Origin: Eumeta japonica
Lineage: Eukaryota > Arthropoda > Insecta > Lepidoptera > Psychidae
Length of the DNA: 64,000 bases
Direction of reading: 5' to 3'
Assembly: GCA_005406025.1 (NCBI GenBank)
Contig: BGZK01001477.1
Span: forward strand, 1-64,000
The translations under genes were made by a program, and so were the position numbers. Numbering within the stretch: the stretch's first letter is position 1; every line of letters starts with the position of its first letter. The notes under the pieces are model-generated. The model was not told the DNA's origin, searched no databases, and worked only from the letters and a program-made list of their open reading frames with translations. Below are positions 25,901 to 37,900 of the stretch, in pieces.

Positions 25901-28900
25901 TTCACATCATATAAGAATATAAAAAAGAAATCCAGGACAGTGTTACAGAGAGAGAGCACATGTATAGTCCTACTAACATTTACTATCTTGATATTGGCTG
26001 CTTTTCTGGCTAATGCCTGTATTGTTGTGTTAAAAAAACAAGGCTATGTGTATTTGCCGGGAAGTTTTGGTGAGTACTTCCATAATTTAATATTTCTTCT
26101 TAATATTATTTTTATCATATTCAACTAATATTATTATTATTGTCAAGTATTATAAATCAAAATAAGAATAATTAAAATCATTCCATGTAACTTGACATTG
26201 CTTATAGAAATGCTGATAAACAAAAATCTATCCAGTTGGCTTTGTGGCTTATTTTCATGTTATACTGTTAATGTTTCTGATTCATTTTGGTTTTGCTTGA
26301 AATGATAACAGAATGATTGTGTATAATAAATAAATTTTACCTTGAATCATTATGTCATGTAATTAATTTAATAGATTGTAGTTGCATATTATTGAAAATT
26401 TGTATTAAACATTCTAAGGTCCAGTCAGGTCCGCCTGATAGATGTTTGATAATAAATTTAAATTATATCACATCCTACTTTATAATAAAAACAAAACTAA
26501 AAATTTAGTTTTTTCGTTTTTTACTAACGGACAAGTACTGGTCCATTTTCAATAATGTTAGTTATTACAGGTGCCATTCTCCTTGTAATGTGAATATTTT
26601 TAATGAATAGAAACTAAATAAAACTCAAACTTTATGATATATCACATACAATATATTATGAATTATGAATAGTAATTATATACGATATTAGCTTTTGCCT
26701 GTGGCACCCTGCTTGGATATATAATTAATTCCTCATATACTATAATATCAAATAATCTTATTATCATTGATAACAATCTGATTCCATTCGATTAAATTGT
26801 GATTTCACAATTAGTTTCGATTCACTCTATTTTAATCCTGTGTCACTCCTTTGTCCAATCACGCTATTGCTCTCAATTATGATATAGATTCTTGTTTCTT
26901 GTTAATTATAGCACAGAAATGTATCAATACAAAGTATAAAATATCATGCTATAAACCAGAAAATATTCTGTTTATGTGTTAAATTTCATCAAAATCTGTT
27001 GTTTATATATGATTCAGTTACAAACAACCAAACATTGACATGAAGTATCACATTTGCAATATTTTCATAATATGGGATATTCATATAGGACGTAATACTG
27101 AAAAAGATGCAGTGTAAAATCATATAGTTTGTTTTAATTTACTATGACTTTCTTATTATTAAACCATTATTATTAATCATATAGTTGCAATTGACACTTG
27201 TTTTCACTTTACTTCACCCTCTCACACTATAATGTACTCTTCCACCTCCCTCTCAATTTCTATTATTTATTTTAATAGCGCTCCTTGTCTAAACAAAACA
27301 TACTATACAAAAAAAAAAAACAAATACAATAAAAATAAAGGATTTTTAAAGTTTTTAGTAACATACAAAGAAATAAACAATAACCTATATATGTATTATG
27401 TAACAATTATATCTGTCAGTTATCTAAATTTTATCAAAATTGATTGTCAGTGTCGAGTTGTAAATAGACATATATGTCTACTTGTAACTTGACTATCTGT
27501 AAACAAATAGAAAAATAAACAAACAGTGACATATATATGAAAAAAATGGTGTGCTCCATTAGTACACTAAAGTTCATTAAAATCAGTTTAGCTATTGTTG
27601 AACTACGAAAAAACATAAAAAATGAAATGTCCTTCTCCAAGATTCAAATTATCTATATATAAAATTTTATCTAAATCGGTCAGCAATTTAAGTATGAAGA
27701 GGTAATAAACAGACAGAGTTACTTTTGCGTTTATAATATATATTAGTAGATATTCTCAATATTTCTACAAAAAAAAATGTAATTTTGTAATTGCCAAAAT
27801 CTAATGATACAAAGAGTAATGACAAAATCAATACCTGAATTTACTGGACAATGCTGTCACATTATACTTGATGAGAATATGTTTCAAAAGAAAAAAAAAA
27901 CAATGCAAAAAGAGAGAGAAAACTTTGAGTTAAAACAATTTAGGTTGATTGTAGTTCTTTTATGTGTTACATATTTACATGTATATTTTTTTTTTCCATA
28001 GAAAATGTAAAATCAAGCCAATTTCTGTGGCCCATTAATGAGCCATTACCTGGTAGCTCTGGTTCGATCCCTGTGCGGTACATGGGACATTATGGCAGTG
28101 TAGTTGGTATAACGGTGTGGCGTGGTGGCGGCGTTGCAAACCAGCTTAGCGGATGGCAGCCTTTACAATTACTCACACAAATGGTTCCAGCAACTCTCGC
28201 CGTCGTCACTACCGAAGTGGTATGCGACTAAGTTATTCTATAAAATTAAACTTTGTATATACATCAAAATACAAAGGACTATATCTTAGTGACAGTGCTC
28301 TTAATATACTTCAATTAAATTGAATTTTAGTTAAACTTTAATATAATTTTGTGATGTGTTAACTTCAAAGGTCTATGATAGCCCAATTCCGAATAGATTA
28401 CTACTGGTCTTAGTATGTTTCTTGAATTTTGGATTGAATCTGGAATATGGATTTGGTAAAAGTTTATTCAAATGGTTGTTAAGTGCATTTAAAGTATTTA
28501 AATGCATTTAATCATTAATTAAGAATGATTTCAATGTTAAACACACACCTTTTTCAAGTACACAATTCATTAGATTTCTTTCAGTGAGCTTGTGTGGGAC
28601 CTAAGTATCGAGCTATTTGGTATATCCAGCTTTTTTAAATTGGGAAAAACTGTTTTGTGGTCAATCTTCAGCTCTTCCGCAACATCATAAGAACTAATAT
28701 GCCAATTTTGCTCTACTTTTTCTAAAATGTCATCGACTTTATCCATAACTGGTCGACCAGAGCGAGGTTTCATTTTTGACACCCAAAGTATCGAACTTAA
28801 TATGCTTGGAATAGTATTGTGTTACTCTTACTGACACTGCATTAGGTCCATAAACATCATAATTTTTTTTCACAGCTGTGTCGCATTTTTTTCCTTTTTG

Positions 28901-31900
28901 TATTAATACTTCAAATTGTATCGAATTTCTATGTTAGATTCACTCATTTTGATGGACAGAAAAAGAATAGAAAAATGGCGAGACACCGTTTTACTTTATT
29001 TTTTTAAATTCCATTTATTTAATGATGTGAATATTAGTCCATATATAAACAATACAACCAGAGATTTTATTGCAATTTTTTACTTATAGGACAAAGCACT
29101 TTCTCTGACCTACCTAATTAAATAAACATTGGCATATAATTGTGTGAGCATACCACTATTCTAAAATACAAAAGCAAATCCCACAGAGTTGCATAAAATT
29201 TGTTTGTATATTAGTATGTTATATTCGTAAGCATTTTATAAAGTTGTCAGTTTTGTGTTGCAGCATTGCTGTTAACAACCTTTCATAGAATAATTATAAG
29301 GATTTCTAAAACGCGTCCTGACATTAAATGCACCTTAAATTTTATCTTATTGTTTAAAATGATGTTATAAATTTTTATTAGTGCCAGTATTAGTTTATAT
29401 AGAATATACAAGACTACAAACATGTGTTATTTCTGATTTCAGATATCGCCAGCATGGTCGGGCATGTTTTACTTCATACTGATAACTTTGGGTATTGCGC
29501 AACAACTTGCTATTTGGCATTGCGTCGTAGCTGGTATTGTATCGATCAGTAAGACGCTCCAGCCCTGGGAGACAGTTATCACTTTGTTGACCTGCATCCT
29601 TGGCCTATTGGTGGGATTGATATTCACTACAGATGTGAGTAGTGATAAAAAATGTGTGTGTGTATTAATGCACACATGTAAGATGTGAAACTTCTTTATG
29701 ACATCATTTTTCGAAAAATAATCCACTATTTACGACTTTACAGAAATTAGTTAAATAAAGCTAAATTAGATGAATTTTAAGCAAAAAAAAATCATTTTGT
29801 ATTAAATTAAAGCTATTTTATTATCATAGACATGCATATAAATGATAGAATTATTATTATCATTGTTATCATTATTATTTATTTTTGTAATTAATAGCTT
29901 ATGGTAACTAAAATATGAAATATATGGTTTACATTTCATAGAATTTAGTGACCTAGTAAAAACACCATCAATTGTAGCGCCGGATCTTGTTGATGTTTGA
30001 GAAATGTTTTTCATAGATAAATTCAGTTTGTCTTTCAAAAATTCGATTAGCTTCAAGGATTTATCTAATGCAATTGACATTAAAATCTCCACTTAAAATC
30101 ATTGGTATTTTATCATTCTTGTTACAGAGTAAAGAGGTACCTCCTCTTGTGTACTACAACAATGAATGGTGAAGAAAATTAATAATATAACCTAAAAAAA
30201 AATAAATACCATAATCACTCCCACGTGTTAGATGTATTAGAAAAAAGATATAATTACTTACTTTTGTTAGAAATCCACTGGAATTAGAATAAATCCTTTT
30301 ATTTTTTTGCCTATACTTTATTATTGAAATATTATTTTTCGTGTCACTACTGAGTTTTAGAAATAAACAAGGCGCGTAAGAGAAAAACGTGACGATTTTT
30401 TTCGAATTGCTATAAAATTTCTCTCATACATATATAAAGAAGTTTCACTTCAATAATTTTGCTTTTTTTTATGTAAAGTTTTATATGATATCTGGTATTT
30501 TTTACATCACTAAATGCTAGATTGGAATTATTTTATTGTGATAACAGAATCCAAAATGTTTTAATGAAGCGTTTAACAATAAAACATGTATAATTAACAA
30601 AATAACAATAAACATGTTATTAAAATTCCAAGGCAAATTAGACTTAACAATGTGTCTGGTGCTTACTATTTCTTTTTATAAATTTAAAAATTTCCAAAAT
30701 GTATTATTTAAAAGCCTTCTAATAATAAACATTTCTGTATAAAATATCTGTCTGTTTGAGAAAAGTTACACAACAACAATTTCATTTGAAAAATGTCATA
30801 GGTGTCATCCCAGTATTTTCGTTTAGTTTGATGTCTGTATGGTATTTCATTTATCATTAATGGTATATTTTACAGAAAGTGCTTGTAGATGATTTTTGTA
30901 AATCCCTTTCGATGTATCATATGTATTAGAAGTTTACATTTTTTAGTTAATTATCAATTTAAGTTACCTAATTTCAAGAATTATTTAGAATTTATTTGCG
31001 ATTGATCTATGTTTTAACCTTTGTTAAATGAAATGGAAGAAATTTTTTGGATAAAACTTCAACTTTTATGTTACTCGTTAGCTTCATGTAATAGAACTTA
31101 AAATTTTAAATTCAATCAGCTTAAACAACTTAGTTCTTGAGTTATGCTTATTATCATCCTTGGGAAGGAAATTAATTTAGTTGACTGATAAAAAAGAGCA
31201 AAATTCTTTTAAAAATTAAGGACTTTTTTGTTGTGGATAGGAATATACAAAAAAAAATTCAGTATTACAAATGTATTTGATAAAAGAATTGTGAAATGTT
31301 TGCCAATTGTTATATTTTTGATTTTATTTTATCCAGTAAATTAGCCTGATAGTTTCAATATCTCATGAATTTCTATTTACTGAATAGCAAGGAATATAAT
31401 AAATTTTCTTATGAAGCAATTGAAAAATGTTATCACAAAAGCTATGATTTAGGGAACTTAAAAAGAAATTTGGTATCTAGTTAGAGCTTACTTCTTTTAT
31501 TAGCGAAGCCGTTATCTGAGTACTTGTCTTGCAAGGTTTTTTTTTTGTCACAGAATTAGCTTTTTTCACATTTATGTTTTTGGTGATATTTTATTCACAT
31601 CGACCCACTGAAATCCATTATTCAAATACGATTTCAGCAAATACCGACCCGTAGAATTGTTGATAAGGGCAAAGATTAGTATAAAAGGAAAGAAAAACAG
31701 ACAGAAGCGACTAGTATCTAATTTTTTTCTAAAAATATTATTGGTTTTTGCGTCATTTATTGTATTCCTTTACGTAGGGCGGCATCCGTGTGGTGCAGTT
31801 CGTGGACTACGTGTGGGTGGGCGCATGGTGGCAGTGCGCGGCACAGGTGGCGCTGGCGTGCGGCGTGTTCGCGGTGCGCGGCAGGCCCTACACCGGCGAC

Positions 31901-34900
31901 GTGGTGGTTGCGGCGCTGTTCGGCACGCGCGGGCCTTGCACTGCGCTCTCTGCCCTACTCAGTTTCACTTGGAATGTCATCCTGCCTGTTACTTTATGCG
32001 TTAGTTTTATATGCAGTCACTTAACAAATCCAATTCGATCTAAAAATTTCATGAAATGTTAAAACATCTGGAAAATTCTTAGCTTACTTATAAATAATGT
32101 AGTTTTTCAATATTGAAGGGACTAGAATATTAGTACTGCAAAACTGCTTTGCCATTGCTTATTTTTTTTAACTGTACAGATCACATGTAGAACAGAATGG
32201 TAGTAAATATTGTTTAGTTTAATATGTCAGAGTCAAGACTAATAAGAATATAAAATCCATTTTAAATGTCCCTAATATGCTGTAGATAATGTGGGTTTAT
32301 TTTAAATAATTTTTAATTTTCACAATTACTTTACAGATTTTGTTTCTATTTTGACTTAATTTTACCACTTTTTTACAGGCTATATGCGTCATTGATTTTC
32401 GTATGGGAGACCAGCGACAACTTTACACTTGGAGAAAGCCTACTGGGTATGACATTCTGTTGTATTATTAATAATTATCTTTCTTTGTGGTCTATTGTAA
32501 TTCAGTCATATCTATATAATTAACATATTATTAAATATTATTTGTAGACATGTTGAAATGGTTTTAATTGTATGAAGGTTATGAAATTAATTCAAAATGT
32601 ATTGACTGAAACGTGAAATCAAAATGGATATTTGCTGAAAGGTATGTGGTTGAACCAATATAGCAAAACATTTATTTTTGTATTTCAACAACTATAAAAA
32701 AATTGAGTAGCTTAGAATGATTTAAATTCTAACGTCCATAAGAAAAAATACAGGAAGAATATATATATTTTTGCGATAATTGTGCTACATATGAAACATA
32801 TTGCAAACAAACATATTTGCATATTCTATACTTGATTTCTTCCTGTGGCTAATCTTGTGTGATTCAAAATTATACAAATATATTAGAAGTGTAAAGATAT
32901 GTCATTTTATTAGGATGGAAAGAGAAGAAAAGACTAAAAAAGAGGCTGTTCATCTAAAATCAGTTTAAGTTACTAACAATAATCCCTCAGAACAGTTGAC
33001 TCAGCCTAGAAGTGGCTATGTATAACATCCAAACGGCAAGGGTTAATATGTGATGAGTTTCAGAGGTGTTTTGTATTTAGTCTGTAATTATTTAGATCTG
33101 AAATTATGTGGAAAGGTAGTCCAATCGATGCATAGTTGCTAAAACGTTCCACTCTTTGTCAACTTCTAAGACATAGTCTTTTTTTTTATAAGCGCCTGTC
33201 CACTAATCAATTATATATTATAAATCAGAAAACTGTTGTTTATATTTTGCCAGACAGGAAACAAAACTAACAGATTTCATATCTGTTTTTATTTCCAAGT
33301 AGCTGTTATTGCCATTTTGAAATGAAACACACTGATAATTTTACAATTAGAGGGGAATGTTTAATAGAAAATCAGGGTTATGATTAAATGATGAATCATC
33401 ATCTTTAGATCGTTCGAAGAGTGTATAAATGCTTTGATTATTATGAGAACTTAAGTACAAATATGTAAGGTGGCCATATTTTTTAAAAGCAATTTCTTTC
33501 AGGTAATTTTTAAAAGTTTATTTAAAATGTGTTATTGAAGTATCGAGCTATCTGCCTGTCATTTCAATTGCAGTATCATTCTATAAGAAAACCTACAAGC
33601 AACATTTAGTGAGATCTATTTTTTAAAAAATAGTGTTATTTCGTCATTATTAGATCACAAAGGAAAAATCGGGCGGGGCTGTATGGGGGCATGGCCGATG
33701 GTTTAACATGAAACGTCTAAGTCAGCAAGTCGCTTTTAATCTTAAAGATTGAAATGAAAACAAGGCCGAATTCGTTCAAAAAATTTTAGTGCAAAACAGA
33801 CTAAATGGCGACAGGTACTGTAGCAGTAGAGTTGCTCGCGTCGTCTACTGAGGGTTCGATAGGAACTTTGTGACGCTCTTAAAATTGTCCCACTCCCTCG
33901 GCACCGGACATTAGGGTACCTATAACCCCTTCTTTCCAACGATAGCCTTGATCCATATTTCTGGCTGGCTCTAGGATTGGCTGAGGCCGACATATTGAAT
34001 TTTTGTAATTTTTATACAATTTTTAGCTAGATTATTGTTCAGATTGCACTTATTTTTATTTTAATCAATTGTTCTAAATTAACTCTTTAAACTCACAAAA
34101 GAATGGCCGTGCTATCACATGTGAGTCGTAAGTTATACTGAATAGATATGAGCGAGAATGCTGTTTCCGTCATTCTACGCAGTATCCCTCACCGCCTCTC
34201 GTCCGGCACCGAAGCTAACTCAAACCCATGACACCAAGCTGACTAAGAGCTAAATAATGACATTAGATTTATATTTAAGATTATCAATAGTTTTGTAGTT
34301 ATTAAGGTAAGATGATGTAGACCTTTACGTGGCGATCAATTTTTCTGACCTGACACATGTATGTTTTAGTGTGATTTTAAAGATGTTCCACGTCCAAAAT
34401 AAGTCTGCTCATGGGAATTTTAAAATTACTAAAAAGCTTTGTTTATCAGTCTGACATTTCACTATAAAGGCGATCGGTCAAACAGTTGAAACCAAATAAA
34501 TCCTAGATTTCGTTATATGCATAGATTGTGTTATAATTTTAGGTACTATCCAATATGGGCCCGTCAGATAGCGGTGCTGCTGCAACAGGGCGCGCTACTC
34601 ACGATGCCCGTTGCGGCCTTCGTCCAGACGTGGCGCTACATGAGCAAAGGACCACCCGACATATTGGATGTTAGTTACATACATTCTCTATGTCCTTTTG
34701 TATTCATCATATCTATTCAGTGTTTCTCATTATTGCTTGAATCTTCATTTGTCTTTTATTCTATAAGGTATATCTTAGCTAACCATAGACAGCTAGTTGT
34801 GTGTTATCAACGATTTGTAAGCCATACACATAAAATTTTAATGAAAATCGTAGGATTAATATAAATTAAAATTTGGTTACCTTGCTACAAGGAATGGGAA

Positions 34901-37900
34901 GGAACTGATTGTACAGAAGAAATGGTGAGTCTGCTGTTTAGTTTATGAATTAGATGCTTAAATTACTTTTTCTATTATTGTATTGCTAAAAATAAATCTA
35001 TTTTTAAATAGAACACTTTATGACACGGACAAATGTAGTCAGTTGATTTGTATATCTGCTTTTATTATGAACATTGTTTTAAAATTTTAATTTCATATTT
35101 CTATTATTTGTTTTAAAAAGAATATATCATAGCCAAATAAGGTGCACATAAACCTTTGCATTTACTTGCATTACAAAACCTTGAGCATTCGTTGATTTTT
35201 AATTTTGTGAATTTGACGAGGAGAACTAAACATAGAATACAAACATGTTCATCAAAAAAAATCTATTTTGAATGGTCCTTAAGGATTATATTTATGGACA
35301 ATATAAAATCAACATTGATTCTCTAGAATGTTTGTGTTCAGTAAAAAACTTATGTCATATGAACATTTCCTTGAATAATATTCCTTAAAAAGCTCATTAC
35401 AAGTGAATACTCCAGTTTTATTAGCACCACTAGGCTATGGTAAAAAATAATTTTGTTATGATTTAGCTTACATTTTTTACTTTTTCAAAATATGGACGAT
35501 GGACCCCATTTATCGTTTGGAATGCGTGAACAATTTTAACAGTAAATAACACTATACAGACCAGTAAACCAATATGGACGTAGTATTTTATCTAGTTCGT
35601 AAAAACGTACTAGAAGATTTTGCATCAGGTGTATGTGTTATTTTTAATACATACACTTGATGATGATGTATGTAAATATTACTGGATTTGATATGTTTAA
35701 AGTTGAGGGTTGTGCTATAGAATTTTAATGTTGGCAATTGGTTGGTAACTTGCTTGAAAATCACGTGTCGAACACTTTTCTTAAAAACGCCCCTCACTAG
35801 TGAAATAATATTGAGCAAATTTTTTACATAACAACTTATTACAAAAAAAATGTGTCATGAGATTGTCTTTGTAAATATTTTACTGTATTAAATTCTTTCA
35901 GAAAATAATTATTTCTAACTACTAAACCAGAACACAATGTGCACCTAATAAATACTTAAATAATACTATGAAGTAATACTAGTTTTTTGTTAATTTTTGT
36001 TTTTCTAATTTATCTTTTATAATTGTTAAGCATTCTCTAAAAGAAACATTAGTAAACAAACTATCAACATCCAAGGAGTTGATGGACTCAATAATAAAAA
36101 GCAAAAAAGTATTATAAGGAACAGTATCTTTCTAACACAATCAAAACACCAAAAGAAATATGTAGCTAGTTTAACATATTTTGGTACAATTTCATAGAAA
36201 ATTTCAAAATTATTAAAAAAACAATATTTATATGGCCTTTAAAACAAAAAACATTTTAAAAACTTTATGTAACAATAAAGATAAATTGTACAGTAATAAA
36301 AAATCTGGAATTTACAAATTAACTTGTGATAAATGTAAATGTATATATAGGACAAACCAGATGTTGTTTTGAAACTAGATACAAAGAACATATTTCAGCC
36401 TATAAAAATAATAAATCAGACAGATCTCATTTTGCTTAACATTTAATAGAATGAATTCAATTACGATCACAAGTTTGATGTTTTACATGTATGTGAGAAG
36501 GGGTTAATTAAATTAGAAAACGTTTATAATATTTTGAAATCTCTCGAAATTTTAAAACATAAAGATAATAATAATAAGCGCAATGATCATATTAATATTT
36601 ATAAATCGCCATTATTGGATGCTTGCCTGTAACTATTTGGGTAATGGTTGGCGATGGTTAGTCTGTGACAATTGACAGGCATGTCTTTTGGTGATGGTCT
36701 GTGGCTGCTGGTAGGGATACTTTCGTACCCTTTGATGTATTGCATGATAGCATTTCACATGAGGAAATTGGGTCCACATTTGTCAGTTGTTTTTATCACT
36801 CCTTACGCCCTGGTTTGTATTTTTCTGAAGATGTGCCTAGTTGGTATGAAATGTACATAGAAATTAACAATATAACGATTAGCGGACCAAGATAAATAAA
36901 AAATTAACAGTTGCTTAGGTGTTCAATATCTGTCAATCCTCTCGCATCAATATTCAATTATTTGGATAGGGATTCATAGTGGAAAAATAGATTTGAGGGG
37001 TAGCGGTGGGGTGCATGCTGCACATTTATGCATGTTGCAAGTAAGGGTCTACACAATAGAAAACAAAACGCCTTTAACACCAAAGGGATTTTTTAATTAA
37101 TGCAATGTCATAAGACGGAATCCTTGTGTAAAATAGCTGTTGAAATAAGAAAAGTGGCAATTTATTGTCCCTCAGTTGTGGTTGAATGTTTAAGGAAAAA
37201 CAAATAACAAGATTTTATCTGACAAAAATATAGTATATTTATAACTCACTATAACAGGTTAATTTACAAATATTTATTTTTTTAAAAAAGGACCATTTAT
37301 TCATGTTTCATTCTTTTTATTGATTATACGAAAATTGTTTTTCATTATTAAATTTTTGCAAGTTCTTCAATGTTCAAATAGCAATTTTATGACATATCTT
37401 CGTATACAACTTATTAACACTGAGATTGACACAAGAAACGTGGGCATTTTCTTTTGAAGTAATTGCAGTTAAAGATCAGAAAAATAGTTTTTCATTATTT
37501 GTTTTTTTAAAAATGCATTTATCTAACGTTCATTTGCAAGTTTGTCCAATGTGAATGTGGAATAAACTCTTTTATCATCAGTAAAGATATCAGTTAATAT
37601 GATATGAATCAATATGGTACTTTTATTGCACACTCAATCTATTGCTTTAATTAACTTTTGTTAAATATATATGATAGATATTAATTTTGTATGTTTGTAT
37701 TTTTATTGGATTTAACACTATTTAATTTGGTATACTTTTTTTATTTTAAAGTTTTCACTGTATTTTATGATTACTTTGCGTGGACAGCGTATTCAAAACT
37801 TATATCGGCCGCGATTGGGCGCCGCTAATGAAGGCGTAATACGTGGCGCCAATAGCGGTGTCCCAGGAGTTCCGGGCGTCGAAGTGCCTGCTACTACAGC

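Larger units (their letters stand above)
34670..37787. other. Intron with Penelope-like fragment
   Basis: Contains a possible 33-base micro-exon at 34892-34924 and a Penelope-like relic at 36190-36640. The open frames at 36672-36895 (for example GDGLWLLVGILSYPLMY) start directly after the relic, have no homologue I recognise and are treated as chance. Confidence 0.5.

Noticed and set aside
28061..28080. GGTTCGATCCC motif resembling a tRNA B-box
   Set aside because: It lies inside SLC6-like exon 7 in the correct reading frame, and no tRNA fold surrounds it.
33742..33993. 83-codon minus-strand frame rich in Arg and Ser
   Set aside because: The same sequence motif occurs at 5640-5725, and the frame looks like a repeat translated by chance.
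36672..36895. Two overlapping frames with hydrophobic residues after the Penelope relic
   Set aside because: No donor or acceptor in the needed phase, and no similarity to SLC6 tails or any family I know.
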